Below, piece by piece: positions 54,532 to 62,962 of a stretch of 64,000 nt of DNA. Origin of the DNA: Micromonospora sp. WMMD980. GTDB lineage: Bacteria > Actinomycetota > Actinomycetes > Mycobacteriales > Micromonosporaceae. The position numbers and the translations under genes were made by a program. Below the pieces are notes generated by a model. It had not been told where the DNA came from. It searched no databases and saw nothing but the letters and a program-made list of their open reading frames with translations. The stretch's first letter is position 1. The number at the start of each line of letters is the position of its first letter. The stretch covers positions 2,108,001 through 2,172,000 of the forward strand of contig NZ_JARUBE010000003.1 in the NCBI RefSeq assembly GCF_029626035.1, read 5' to 3'.

Positions 54532-56580
54532 CTAAGTGCCGGCGGGCACGGAGGCGTCGTCGATCCCGGCACGCGCCCGGGCCTGCTCCTCGGCCTCCCC
54601 GATCCGGGTGGCGATGTCGAGCGCCTCGCGGTGGCAGCGCAGCGCGGCGGCGTGGTCGCCGGCGGACCGGTGCGCCTCTCCCAGGGTGTTCCACGTTTTC
54701 GCCCGCAGGTCCGGGCCGAGGTCACGGGCGATCTCCACCGCCTCGGCGGCGGCCCGCACCGCCTCGGTGGGCCGACCCGTGCGGGCATAGCTGAACGCCA
54801 GGTTCGCCAACGCGTTGGCCTGACCGGGCCGGCTCCCGGTCCGGCGTTGCCAGGCCAACGCCCGCAGCGCGTACGGCACCGCCTCGGCGTGCCGGCCCAG
54901 CCGGGCGTGCAGCAGACCGACGTTGTTCTCCACGCGCGCCAGGCCGGGCCCGCCGACGACGCGTTGCAGCGACAGCGCCCGCAACGCCTGCGCCAACGCC
55001 TCCTCGTCCCGGCCGGCGAGGTGCAGGTCGACGCTGAGGCCGCTCAACGCCGACGCCTCCCACTGGCCGTCGCCGGCGGCGCGGAACAGCACCACGGCCC
55101 GCCGGTACTCGGCGATCGCGTCCCGGTGCCGGCCGAGCCGGCGGAAGACCATGGCGAGGTGGTGGCGGGTGGTCGCCTCACCGACGGCCTGGCCGAGGCG
55201 GACGTGGCGCTCCAGCGCGTCGCGGAGCAACTCCAGCGACCGGTCCGTGCGGCCGGCGGTGTCGTGGGCCTGGCCCAGCGCGGTGAGCGTGTACGCCTCG
55301 GCGACCGGGTCGTCGAGGCCGCGGGCCGCCTCGGCGGCGGCCCGCAACGTCGCCAGCGCGTCGTCGACCTGGCCACGGCGGACCAGGTAGGGCTGGAGGA
55401 GGTGCACCAACACCACCGCGTTGCGCCACGCCGGCAGGTCCGCGGCGCCGTGGATCGCCGCCCGCAGGTTCGCGAACTCGGCGTCGAGCCAGCGCAGCGC
55501 CGCCTCCTCGTCCCCGAAACCGGGCACCGGCGCCACCGGCTCCGGCACTCGCCCGACCGGCGGCAGCGGGAAGCGGCGGATCAGCCGGGTGGCCCCGTCG
55601 GCGGTCGCCACGTACCAGTCGACGAGCCGCCGCCGCGCCGCGGCGGCCTCGTCCGGCGTCGCCGCCACCTGCCGGGCGGCGTAGCGGCGCAGCAGGTCGT
55701 GCAGCTCGTGGCGGCCGGGCCGCACCTGCTGCACCAGGTGCTCGTCGAGCAGCGCCTCCAGGTCCCGCTCGGCGTCCGCCGGGTCGTCACCGACCAGCGC
55801 CGCCGCCAACGCCGCGGTCACGTCGTCGCCGAGGTGCACGCCGAGCAGCCGGAACAGCCGCTGCCGGGCGGCCGGCAGCGCCCGGTACGACAGGGCGAAG
55901 ACGTCCTCGACGCCGCGTGCGCCGACGGTGAACTCGGCCAGCCCGCGGTCCGGATCGCTGAGCCGGGCCAGCAGGTGCGCGACCCGCCACGCCGGTCGCC
56001 CGCGCAACCGCCGCCCGGCGACCGCGACGGCCAGCGGCAGGTGCCCGCATCGGCCGGCGAGCTCCTCGACCGAGGCCGGCTCGGCGGCGACCCGGTCCGG
56101 GCCGAGCAGGCCGGTCAGCAGCTCCCGCGCCTCCGCCGGGCTGAACACGTCGAGCACGATCACGCACGCGCCGTCCATGGCCAGCGCGCGCCGGCTGGTC
56201 ACGATCACCAGGCACCCCGAGGCGGCCGGCAGCAGCGGCGACACCTGGGCCTCGTCCGCGGCGTTGTCCAGCACGAGCAGCACCCGCCGGTCGGCCAGCC
56301 GATCGCGCAGCAACGTCGATCGGTCGTCGACGGACTCGGGGATCGCCGACGCCGGCACCCCGAGCCGGCGCAGCATCGTTTCCAGCACCGCGCCGGGGGC
56401 GGCCGGCGTCGACCCGGCACTGAACCCGTGCAGGTCTAGATAGAACTGTCCGTCCGGGTAGTCGGCGGCGAGGCGGTGCGCGGCGTGCACCGCGAACCGG
56501 GTCTTGCCCACGCCGGCCATGCCCTCGACGGCGACGATCGACACCGCGCCTGGTGAGGCGCCGCCCGCGGCCCGACTCAC
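54532..56580 (-). CDS. AfsR-like regulator, NB-ARC and TPR half
   Basis: The frame encodes 682 aa. The P-loop [10 protein letters not shown] near residues 20-29 and Walker [10 protein letters not shown] near 98 define an NB-ARC STAND ATPase (about 10-270), followed by a TPR array (about 370-670). It is the C-terminal two-thirds of an AfsR-type activator. The DNA-binding half lies just upstream in a different frame (57349 to about 56581). The apparent GTG at 56580 lies inside what should be one gene. Either the gene is broken by a small deletion or the halves are made separately. No FTGR linker, usually found before the P-loop, is present. Confidence 0.75.
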   Translation of the reverse strand: MSRAAGGASPGAVSIVAVEGMAGVGKTRFAVHAAHRLAADYPDGQFYLDLHGFSAGSTPAAPGAVLETMLRRLGVPASAIPESVDDRSTLLRDRLADRRVLLVLDNAADEAQVSPLLPAASGCLVIVTSRRALAMDGACVIVLDVFSPAEARELLTGLLGPDRVAAEPASVEELAGRCGHLPLAVAVAGRRLRGRPAWRVAHLLARLSDPDRGLAEFTVGARGVEDVFALSYRALPAARQRLFRLLGVHLGDDVTAALAAALVGDDPADAERDLEALLDEHLVQQVRPGRHELHDLLRRYAARQVAATPDEAAAARRRLVDWYVATADGATRLIRRFPLPPVGRVPEPVAPVPGFGDEEAALRWLDAEFANLRAAIHGAADLPAWRNAVVLVHLLQPYLVRRGQVDDALATLRAAAEAARGLDDPVAEAYTLTALGQAHDTAGRTDRSLELLRDALERHVRLGQAVGEATTRHHLAMVFRRLGRHRDAIAEYRRAVVLFRAAGDGQWEASALSGLSVDLHLAGRDEEALAQALRALSLQRVVGGPGLARVENNVGLLHARLGRHAEAVPYALRALAWQRRTGSRPGQANALANLAFSYARTGRPTEAVRAAAEAVEIARDLGPDLRAKTWNTLGEAHRSAGDHAAALRCHREALDIATRIGEAEEQARARAGIDDASVPAGT

Positions 56581-57349
56581 CGGCCAGGATGCGCCGATGC
56601 AGGTCCTGGGTCGGCCCGGCCGGCTCGATGCCCAGCTCCCGGACCAGCCGCCCGCACAGCTCCCGGTAGGCGTCCAGCGCGTCGGCCGGCCGGCCGAGCC
56701 GATCGTGCACGGTCATGAGCTGACGGTGGAAACGTTCGTCCAGCGGTCGCTCGCCGATCAGCGCGGTCAGCTCGGCTACCAGCCCGCTCAGCCGGCCGTC
56801 GGCGAGGCGCGCGTCGACCAGCTCGGCGGCGGCGTCCAGGCGCGCCTCGTGCAGCGTCGCGGCGGTCGACTCGACCGACCGGCCGGTCAGGCCGCTGAAC
56901 GCCGGCCCGCGCCAACGCGCCAGCGCCGCCTCCAGCAGGCGCAGCGCGGCCGCGTTGTCACCGGTCGCCCGCGCCGCCGCCGCCGCGGCCACCTCGTCGG
57001 AGAACTGCCGCACGTCCAGCCCGCCGGGCGCGGTGTTGAGCTGGTAGGCCGACGGGCGGGTGACGATCGGGGCGGCGGCCCGGCCACCGGGCGCCAGCCG
57101 GCGGCGCAGCTCGGAGATGATCCCCTGCACCTGCACCCGGTAGGAGCGCGGCGGCCGGTCCCGCCACAGCTCCGCCACGAAGCCGTCGACCGGGACCGGC
57201 TGGTCGACGTGGCACAGCAGCAGCGCCAACGCCACCGCGTGCTGCGGCCCGCCCAGCGCGACCGGCTCGCCGCGACGCTCGACGGTGAGCGGCCCGAGCA
57301 CGCGGAAGTAGGGCTCGCCGCCGGCCGGATCATCTGCGGGGGCTGGCAC
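55787..57349 (-). CDS. AfsR/SARP-type regulator, DNA-binding and BTAD half, frame-shifted
   Basis: From the GTG at 57349 about 257 residues are SARP-like: an OmpR-type winged helix (13-95, [20 protein letters not shown], with [17 protein letters not shown]) and the BTAD helices ending [21 protein letters not shown]. After about position 56580 the frame continues to 55787 only as Arg/Gly-rich out-of-frame reading of the NB-ARC gene. The true protein would therefore end in junk or be rescued by frameshifting. A stand-alone BTAD protein of 257 aa could still bind DNA. It follows the GNAT gene with a 20-nt overlap. It may be a pseudogene. Confidence 0.65.
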   Translation of the reverse strand: MPAPADDPAGGEPYFRVLGPLTVERRGEPVALGGPQHAVALALLLCHVDQPVPVDGFVAELWRDRPPRSYRVQVQGIISELRRRLAPGGRAAAPIVTRPSAYQLNTAPGGLDVRQFSDEVAAAAAARATGDNAAALRLLEAALARWRGPAFSGLTGRSVESTAATLHEARLDAAAELVDARLADGRLSGLVAELTALIGERPLDERFHRQLMTVHDRLGRPADALDAYRELCGRLVRELGIEPAGPTQDLHRRILAGESGRGRRLTRRGVDRRRRGHGRRGQDPVRGARRAPPRRRLPGRTVLSRPARVQCRVDAGRPRRGAGNDAAPARGAGVGDPRVRRRPIDVAARSAGRPAGAARAGQRRGRGPGVAAAAGRLGVPGDRDQPARAGHGRRVRDRARRVQPGGGAGAADRPARPGPGRRRAGLGRGARRPMRAPAAGRRGRRAAVARATGVAGRAPAGPAQRSGPRAGRVHRRRTRRRGRLRPVVPGAAGRPAAAVPAARRAPRRRRDRGVGGGAGR

Positions 57350-57926
57350 GTCGGAAACCTACCAACGCGTCCCGGCCCGCCCGCCACTCCTCGGCCAGCA
57401 CGGCGAAGACGAACTGGTCGGCCCACTCGCCACGGAACCGGTAGCTGCGCACGTGCCAGGCCTCCCGCCGGAAGCCGAGCCGGGTCGCCAGCCGGGCGGA
57501 CGGCTCGTTGCCGGCGTGGCAGCGGGCCGTCACCCGGTGCAGCCCGAACTCCCCGAAGCCCCAGTCCAGCACCGCCGCGGCCGCCTCGGTGGCGAGGCCA
57601 CGGCCGCCGTGGTCGGGGTGGAAGACGTAACCGAGTTCGGCGGTGCGGTCGGCCCGGCTCCGCCACACCAGCTCCACGGCGCCGACCACCAGGGCCCCGG
57701 AGACGGCGGCCAGCGTCAGGCAGTCGCCCTCCGCGCGCAGCGCGTCCTCGCCCGCCATCGCGGCCACCGACGCCCGGGACTCCTCCCGGGTACGCGGCTC
57801 CGCGCCGAGCATCCAGCGGACCACGTCGGGACGGCGCTGCCAGGCGTGCACGTCGTCGAGGTCGTCGAGGCTGACGGGGCGCAGCAGCAGTCGTGGCGTA
57901 CGCAGCGGGTAGCTCGGGTGGGCCAT
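57330..57926 (-). CDS. GNAT family N-acetyltransferase
   Basis: A protein of 198 aa of the RimJ/RimL type: [19 protein letters not shown] at the start, the acetyl-CoA loop [19 protein letters not shown] near residues 93-111 and [13 protein letters not shown] near 140. It probably acetylates a protein N-terminus or a small amine; the substrate is unknown. The ATG at 57926 has TACCAT six nt upstream, pointing to a leaderless mRNA. Its 3' end overlaps the SARP gene start by 20 nt, so the two are linked. Confidence 0.9.
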   Translation of the reverse strand: MAHPSYPLRTPRLLLRPVSLDDLDDVHAWQRRPDVVRWMLGAEPRTREESRASVAAMAGEDALRAEGDCLTLAAVSGALVVGAVELVWRSRADRTAELGYVFHPDHGGRGLATEAAAAVLDWGFGEFGLHRVTARCHAGNEPSARLATRLGFRREAWHVRSYRFRGEWADQFVFAVLAEEWRAGRDALVGFRRASPRR

Positions 57927-57932
57927 CGGGCG

Positions 57933-57952
57933 ATGGTAGGGCCCCCTACGGT
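57933..57952. promoter_or_regulatory. Back-to-back -10 boxes with palindrome in a 33-bp divergent gap
   Basis: TACCAT (minus, 57933-57938) and TACGGT (plus, 57947-57952) stand 6 and 7 nt before the ATGs at 57926 and 57960. The palindrome GTAGGG-CC-CCCTAC (57936-57949) overlaps both. The gap leaves no room for leaders, so both mRNAs should be leaderless, and one bound factor could shut both. Confidence 0.5.
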
Positions 57953-57959
57953 GTACCCC

Positions 57960-59180
57960 ATGGGCGTTTCCGTCGGCGACCGCAATCCGCTCACCCAGCT
58001 CACGCTCGACCAGCTCCGTCGGCGCACCAGCGTGAAGTGGCGGCTGCACCCGCCGGACGTGCTGCCGCTGTGGGTCGCCGAGCAGGACGTGCCGTTGGCG
58101 CCGCCGGTGGCCGAGGCGCTGCGCCGCGCGGTCGACCTGGGCGACACCGGCTACGCGTACGGGACGGCGTACGCGGAGGCGCTCGGCGGGTTCGCCGCCC
58201 GCCGCTGGGACTGGGCCGACTTCCCGGTCGCGCGCAGCACGCTCGTGCCCGACGTGATGATGGGCGTGGTCGAGGTGCTGCGGCTGGTCACCGACCCGGG
58301 CGACGCGGTGGTGGTCTGTCCCCCCGTCTACCCGCCGTTCTACGCGTTCGTCACACACGCCGACCGCCGGCTGGTCGAGGCCCCGCTCGGGCCGGACCTG
58401 CGGCTGGACCTCGCCGCGCTGGACGAGGCGTTCCGCGCGGCGCGCGCGGTCGGCGACCGGCCCGCGCTTCTGCTCTGCAATCCGCACAACCCGACCGGGG
58501 TGGTGCATCGCGGCGACGAGTTGGCGGCCGTCGCCGGGTTGGCCGCGCGGCACGGCGTGCGGGTGGTCTCCGACGAGATCCACGCCCCGCTGGTGCTCGC
58601 CGGGGCGCGGTTCACCCCCTACCTGACGGTCCCCGGCGCCGACGACGCGTTCGCCCTGGTCTCGGCGTCGAAGGCGTGGAACCTCGCCGGCCTGAAGGCG
58701 GCGTTGGCGGTGGCCGGGCCGGCCGCCGCGGCCGACCTGGCCCGGATGCCGGAGGAGGTCAGCCACGGCCCCAGCCACCTCGGGGTGCTCGCGCACACCG
58801 CCGCGTTCCGCGACGGCGGGCCCTGGCTGGACCTGCTGCTCGACGGCCTCGACGCCAACCGCGCGTTGCTCGGGTCGCTGCTGGCCGAGCACCTGCCCGA
58901 GGTGTCGTGGCGCCCGCCCGAGGGGACCTACCTCGCCTGGCTGGACTGCACCCGCCTCGACGTGCCCACCGAGGCGCCGGGCGACGGGCCGGGAGTGGCC
59001 AGTGACCTGGCCGGCCCGGCGCGGATGTTCCTCGACGACGCCCGGGTGGCGCTCAGCTCCGGGCACGTCTTCGGCGCCGGCGGCGTCGGCTTCGTGCGTC
59101 TCAACTTCGCCACCTCGCCGGCCATGCTGACCGAGGCGGTGACCCGGATGGGCCGGGCGACGCGGTCACCCGCCGCCTGA
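57960..59180 (+). CDS. MalY/PatB-type PLP-dependent aminotransferase or C-S beta-lyase
   Basis: A protein of 406 aa, fold type I. Motifs are [24 protein letters not shown], and the PLP lysine in [14 protein letters not shown] (K near 239). The close family cleaves cystathionine or cysteine conjugates to homocysteine or thiols, ammonia and pyruvate; some act as regulators or as aminotransferases. The ATG is placed by the TACGGT box 7 nt upstream. No methionine genes are adjacent. Confidence 0.88.
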   Translation: MGVSVGDRNPLTQLTLDQLRRRTSVKWRLHPPDVLPLWVAEQDVPLAPPVAEALRRAVDLGDTGYAYGTAYAEALGGFAARRWDWADFPVARSTLVPDVMMGVVEVLRLVTDPGDAVVVCPPVYPPFYAFVTHADRRLVEAPLGPDLRLDLAALDEAFRAARAVGDRPALLLCNPHNPTGVVHRGDELAAVAGLAARHGVRVVSDEIHAPLVLAGARFTPYLTVPGADDAFALVSASKAWNLAGLKAALAVAGPAAAADLARMPEEVSHGPSHLGVLAHTAAFRDGGPWLDLLLDGLDANRALLGSLLAEHLPEVSWRPPEGTYLAWLDCTRLDVPTEAPGDGPGVASDLAGPARMFLDDARVALSSGHVFGAGGVGFVRLNFATSPAMLTEAVTRMGRATRSPAA

Positions 59181-59198
59181 GGAGACGCCGGCACCGGT

Positions 59199-59765
59199 TC
59201 AGGTGGTGGCCCGCCGGTCGAGCGTCTCGCGCAGGATCTCCGCGTGGCCGGTGTGCTGGCGGGTCTCGGCGATGACGTGCGTCAGCACCGCCCGCACGCT
59301 CATGACCGTGCCGGGCTCGTGCCACGGCGCCTCCGGCACCGGCTGTGCGGCCGACAGGTCGTCGATGCCGGCCACGATCTCCTCGGTGCGGGCGGCCACC
59401 CGGGCGTATCGGTCGAGGATGGTGGGCAGCGTGTCCTCGGGCAGCATCTGGAACGTCCGCTCCCGGTCGACCAACCACTGTGGCAGCTCACGCGCCGTGC
59501 CGCCCATGATGTCGGGCCAGGTGACCCCGTCGGGCAGGGTGAACGTCATCGTCGCCGGGCCCTCGACCACGAAGCGCAGCCAGGCTTCCTCGCCGGAGGC
59601 CACATGCTTGAGCACGCCGCCCAGGCAGAGCGCGCTGACGGTGGGACGCGCGCCGGCCTGGGCGTCGGTGAGGTCGCGCACCGTCGCGGTCAGCGCGGCC
59701 CGGGCGGTGGCGAGCGCCGCGAGCAGGTCGGCACGCTCGTCGCGGGTCAGGGTGGGGACGGTCAT
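59199..59765 (-). CDS. DinB family protein (DUF664 type)
   Basis: A protein of 188 aa forming a four-helix DinB bundle. The three metal-site histidines probably lie in LKHVASGEEAW, near the middle, and in LTHVIAETRQHTGHAEILRE at the end. Actinobacterial relatives include thiol-dependent S-transferases of the mycothiol-dependent group; the exact role is unknown. I use the ATG at 59765, preceded by GAAGGAAC. It is divergent from a WYL regulator, which is a common pairing. Confidence 0.88.
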   Translation of the reverse strand: MTVPTLTRDERADLLAALATARAALTATVRDLTDAQAGARPTVSALCLGGVLKHVASGEEAWLRFVVEGPATMTFTLPDGVTWPDIMGGTARELPQWLVDRERTFQMLPEDTLPTILDRYARVAARTEEIVAGIDDLSAAQPVPEAPWHEPGTVMSVRAVLTHVIAETRQHTGHAEILRETLDRRATT

Positions 59766-59860
59766 GGTCGTCGGTTCCTTCCGGTCCGTTTCGGGTACGG
59801 GCACACGCTCGCGGCAGCAGCGGTCAGGATGTGTCCGCTACTGCTGGCAGAATGCGTGCC

Positions 59861-60850
59861 ATGCCGACCACCTCCGCACGACTGCTCTCCCTGCTGTCCC
59901 TGTTGCAGGCGCGTCGGGACTGGCCGGGCGCGGTGCTGGCCGAACGGCTCGGCGTCAGTCCGCGCACCGTGCGCCGTGACGTCGACCGACTGCGCGAGCT
60001 GGGCTATCCGATCGTGAGCGCCAAGGGACCGGACGGTGGCTACCGGCTCGGCGCCGGCTCGGCGCTGCCACCGCTGCTCTTCGACGACGAGCAGGCCGTC
60101 GCGCTCACCGTGGCGTTGCAGACCGCCGTCACCACCGTCACCGGCATCGAGGAGGCCGCCGCGCGGGCGCTGACCACGGTGCGGCAGGTGATGCCGGCGC
60201 GGCTGCGGCACCGCGTCGACGCGCTGCGAATCGTCGCCGTGCAACGGGCCGGAGCCGCCACGAAGCCCCGGGTCGAGCCGGCGTTGCTGATGACGCTCAG
60301 CGCCGCCGTGCACGCCCGCGAGGAACTGCGCTTCGACTATCCACCCGCGCCGACGGTCGTCCCGACCGACGGGGCGCCGCCGCCGCGCCGGACGCAACCG
60401 CACCACCTGGTCACCTGGGGCGGGCGCTGGTACCTGGTCGCCTGGGACCTGGACCGGGCCGACTGGCGCACGTTCCGCGTCGACCGGATCCGCCCGCGTA
60501 CGCCCACCGGGCCGCGGTTCGCGCCCCGCGAGCTGCCCGGCGGGGACGTGGCCGCATTCGTCGCCGGCCGGTTCACCGGGGCGACCGGCCCCGGCGACTG
60601 GCCGTGCCGGGGCGAGGTGATCCTCGACCTGCCCGCCCGCACGGTCTCCGCGTGGACCCGCGACGGCGTCGTCGAGGAACTCGGCCCGGACCGGTGCCGG
60701 CTGGTGCTGGGCGCCTGGTCCTGGCCGGGCCTGGCCGCCGTGCTCGGCCGCTACGACGCCGACATCGAAGTCGTCGGCCCACCCGAGCTGCGCACCGCCT
60801 TCGCCCACCTGTCCCGCCGCTACGCCCGGGCCGCCCATCCCCCACCCTGA
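59861..60850 (+). CDS. YafY-type HTH and WYL domain transcriptional regulator
   Basis: A protein of 329 aa. Residues 1-60 are a DeoR-like helix-turn-helix (ARLLSLLSLLQARRDWPG, then LGVSPRTVRRDVDRLRELGY). A middle helical part is followed by a WYL domain (about 135-215) with WGGRWYLVAWDLDRADWRTFR in place of the strict WYL, and a C-terminal WCX part. Such proteins bind small ligands or single-stranded DNA. An ATG 9 nt upstream (59852) is an alternative start. It lies divergent from the DinB gene and probably regulates it. Confidence 0.88.
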   Translation: MPTTSARLLSLLSLLQARRDWPGAVLAERLGVSPRTVRRDVDRLRELGYPIVSAKGPDGGYRLGAGSALPPLLFDDEQAVALTVALQTAVTTVTGIEEAAARALTTVRQVMPARLRHRVDALRIVAVQRAGAATKPRVEPALLMTLSAAVHAREELRFDYPPAPTVVPTDGAPPPRRTQPHHLVTWGGRWYLVAWDLDRADWRTFRVDRIRPRTPTGPRFAPRELPGGDVAAFVAGRFTGATGPGDWPCRGEVILDLPARTVSAWTRDGVVEELGPDRCRLVLGAWSWPGLAAVLGRYDADIEVVGPPELRTAFAHLSRRYARAAHPPP

Positions 60851-60865
60851 CCCCACCCCGCGCCC

Positions 60866-60885
60866 GGCCCGGCCCGGCCCGGCCC
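60866..60885 (+). repeat. Tandem GGCCC repeat, four units
   Basis: Four perfect GGCCC units lie directly after the WYL regulator stop and before the hairpin at 60886. A slippage-prone pentamer; no coding role. Confidence 0.7.
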
Positions 60886-60947
60886 TCTTGCACGTGCCGC
60901 CCCGGCACAAGGACTTTCCCGGCAGACCGCGGGCCGAAAGTGCAAGA
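60886..60947. repeat. Inverted-repeat element between convergent genes
   Basis: TCTTGCAC (60886-60893) and GTGCAAGA (60940-60947) are perfect inverted ends. Internal GTGCC/GGCAC pairing and partial repeats AAGTGCAAG and AAGTCCTTG are also seen. It may be a terminator for both genes or a small dispersed palindrome. Confidence 0.45.
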
Positions 60948-60963
60948 TCTGCGAGGAGGGGGG

Positions 60964-61776
60964 TCAGCGGTGCGGGGGCGGTCGGTTCGTCGCGCGCCAG
61001 GACGGCCAGCCGTGCGGCCACGTGTCGGGCCAGTCGTCGCCGCTCCGGCCCGGGCCGGCCGGAGCGCCGGGCTCGCGCCCGACCACCTCGCGGGCGAGGC
61101 GCTCGGCGACGTCGGCGACATCCGCTGCGGACAGGTACGCCCAGCGGTTCAACCACGGCGCCAACGCCTCGTCGACCAGCGCCACGCTCCGCGCTACGGG
61201 CAGCCCGGCGGCGGTGAGCAGCCAGGTGAGCAGCCTGCTCGACGGCCCGAGCCAGCAGTCCGGGTCCTCGGCCCAGGCCGAACCGGCGGTCAACAGCTCG
61301 CCGAACGCCGTCTCCCACGCCGCGAGGGCCTCGTCCGGCCCGGCGAGCGCCGCCTCCCGCAGCGTCGGCAGCAGCCGGTCGAACCGTTCGGCCACCTCCT
61401 CCAGCCACTGTCGCCGGTCCACGATGGCCGCGGCTACCCGGGCCAGCGTCTCCGGTCCGGAGGTGATGATCTGCGAGAAGTAGTGCCAGAGCGACCGCGG
61501 ACCCCAGTGCCAGCCGTAGGCCCAGGGGCCGTAGTGGTCCATCAGGGCGTCGGTCATCGCCGCGTTCCAGGCGGCGGCCAGCCGGTCCGCCTCGCGGGAC
61601 GCGGCCCAGGCGGCGTCGTCGAGACGTCGGCGGGGGCGCGGCGCGGGAGCGGCGGGCGGCACCGGCGGCACCGGCGGCGCCAGCCGTCGCACGACATCGG
61701 CCGCCTCGGCGGCGTCGAACGGGTGCCGGGCGGGGTCGACCTCCGCCCGTTCGTCCAAGCGAGGCCAACTCGTCAT
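60964..61776 (-). CDS. Hypothetical protein
   Basis: A protein of 270 aa not recognised as any family. It is soluble, Ala- and Trp-rich, with Pro-rich parts near residue 35-50 and at the C-terminus (WPDTWPHGWPSW). The middle (about 60-230) is helical, with a notable HYGPWAYGWHWGPRSLWHYFSQ segment that could bind a ligand. Start at 61776: a TAGACT box lies 7 nt upstream, matching leaderless genes here. Nothing in the context suggests a role. Confidence 0.65.
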   Translation of the reverse strand: MTSWPRLDERAEVDPARHPFDAAEAADVVRRLAPPVPPVPPAAPAPRPRRRLDDAAWAASREADRLAAAWNAAMTDALMDHYGPWAYGWHWGPRSLWHYFSQIITSGPETLARVAAAIVDRRQWLEEVAERFDRLLPTLREAALAGPDEALAAWETAFGELLTAGSAWAEDPDCWLGPSSRLLTWLLTAAGLPVARSVALVDEALAPWLNRWAYLSAADVADVAERLAREVVGREPGAPAGPGRSGDDWPDTWPHGWPSWRATNRPPPHR

Positions 61777-61783
61777 CGCCGCC

Positions 61784-61789
61784 AGTCTA
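61784..61789 (-). promoter_or_regulatory. Leaderless-type -10 box TAGACT of the hypothetical gene
   Basis: TAGACT on the minus strand followed by 7 nt and the ATG at 61776. The same hexamer is used before the gene at 780. Confidence 0.45.
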
Positions 61790-61824
61790 GGGCGGCCCAC
61801 GCGCTCGCGAGGCCCCGAACGGTC

Positions 61825-62136
61825 TCAGACCGTGGGGAGGAGCGGTCGCATGAACGTGCGCTCGTAGCGCAGGACGCAGCCCGACTCGTCGCGGATCCGG
61901 TCGGCGGCGACGAACTCCGGGTCCGTGCCGAACCGCGCCCGGTAGCGCTCGTACGCCGCCAGGCTCTCGAAGCTGAACAGCGCCTCCGCCCGGTCGCTGG
62001 CCCCCTCGGCCGGCAGGAAGTAGCCGTGGTGCACGCCGCCGTGCCGTCGCACCAGCTCCATCCAGGCGCGGGCGAACCGTTCGAACGCCCCGATCTGCCC
62101 GGGATCGATGGTGTAGTGCACCACGCAGGTGATCAT
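61825..62136 (-). CDS. NIPSNAP family protein
   Basis: A protein of 103 aa, one ferredoxin-like (dimeric alpha-beta barrel) domain: VVHYTIDPGQIGAFERFARAW at the start, and HHGYFLPAEGASDRAEALFSF in the middle, which is typical of NIPSNAP. Related proteins bind or degrade small hydrophobic or quinone-like compounds; no substrate can be named. It sits 20 bp after the TetR regulator on the same strand. Confidence 0.88.
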   Translation of the reverse strand: MITCVVHYTIDPGQIGAFERFARAWMELVRRHGGVHHGYFLPAEGASDRAEALFSFESLAAYERYRARFGTDPEFVAADRIRDESGCVLRYERTFMRPLLPTV

Positions 62137-62156
62137 GCGAGCACCATAGCGGCCCG

Positions 62157-62927
62157 TCAGCCGCCGGCCGCGCGTTCGGCGACCACCACCGAGATGCCGT
62201 CGAGCACCCGCTGGAGGCCGAACTCGAACGCGTGGTCCGGCCCGTACGCGGCGCCGTGCGCCAGGCCGGCGGCGGTGCCGACCCGGGCGGCGAGCGGATA
62301 GCTGCCGGTGGCCATGAACTTCTCCAGCCAGGGCGCGTGCGTCTGCCACCACGCCTCGTCGGTCATCCCGGTTTCCCGCTCCAGCTCGACCACGTCGAGC
62401 GCGGCGCGGGCCGCGCTCTTCGCGTGCCCGAGCACGAGCGTGAGCACGGCGTCCATCTCCACGTCGTCGAGGCCGATGTCCGCGACCGCGTGCAGCTCGT
62501 GGTCGTACTTGGCGAGCACGTTGGGGCCGAGCACCGGCCGGGTGGTCTCGGCGCGCAGCAGCCACGGATGGGCGCGGTAGAGCGCCAGGTTGTCCCGGGC
62601 GATGCGCTCCAGCCGCCCGCGCCAGCCGCCCGGCATGTCGGCCGGGCGGGGCAGGTCGCCGAGGACGGTGTCGACCATGACGTCGAGCAGTTCGGCCTTG
62701 CCCGGCACGTAGGTGTAGACGGACATGGTGCCGACGCCGAGCGCCTCACTGACCCGGCGCATGGTGAGCGCGTCGATGCCCTCGGCGTCGGCGATCTCGA
62801 CGGCCGTCCGCACGATCCGGTCGACGCTGAGACCGGGCCCGGCGCCGCGGCTCGCCGGCTCCCGGGTGCGCCAGAGGATGGCCAGGCTGCGGGCGGGGTC
62901 GGCCTTGCGCCTGCGGTCGGTCGACAT
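62157..62927 (-). CDS. TetR/AcrR family regulator (TetR-class C-terminal domain)
   Basis: A protein of 256 aa. The helix-turn-helix is near residues 35-80 (IVRTAVEIADAEGIDALTMR, then ALGVGTMSVYTYVPGKAELL), and the C-terminal domain is of the tetracycline-repressor type. It lies 35 bp behind an ABC-2 exporter on the same strand and probably regulates it in response to a drug-like ligand. The ATG is supported by a TAGCAT box 9 nt upstream. Confidence 0.9.
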   Translation of the reverse strand: MSTDRRRKADPARSLAILWRTREPASRGAGPGLSVDRIVRTAVEIADAEGIDALTMRRVSEALGVGTMSVYTYVPGKAELLDVMVDTVLGDLPRPADMPGGWRGRLERIARDNLALYRAHPWLLRAETTRPVLGPNVLAKYDHELHAVADIGLDDVEMDAVLTLVLGHAKSAARAALDVVELERETGMTDEAWWQTHAPWLEKFMATGSYPLAARVGTAAGLAHGAAYGPDHAFEFGLQRVLDGISVVVAERAAGG

Positions 62928-62936
62928 GGTGTCGTC

Positions 62937-62942
62937 ATGCTA
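62937..62942 (-). promoter_or_regulatory. Leaderless-type -10 box TAGCAT of the TetR gene
   Basis: TAGCAT on the minus strand followed by 9 nt and the ATG at 62927. It lies in the 35-bp gap after the exporter permease, so the regulator may have its own promoter. Confidence 0.4.
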
Positions 62943-62962
62943 CCGCCCCCCACCGGTGAGGC

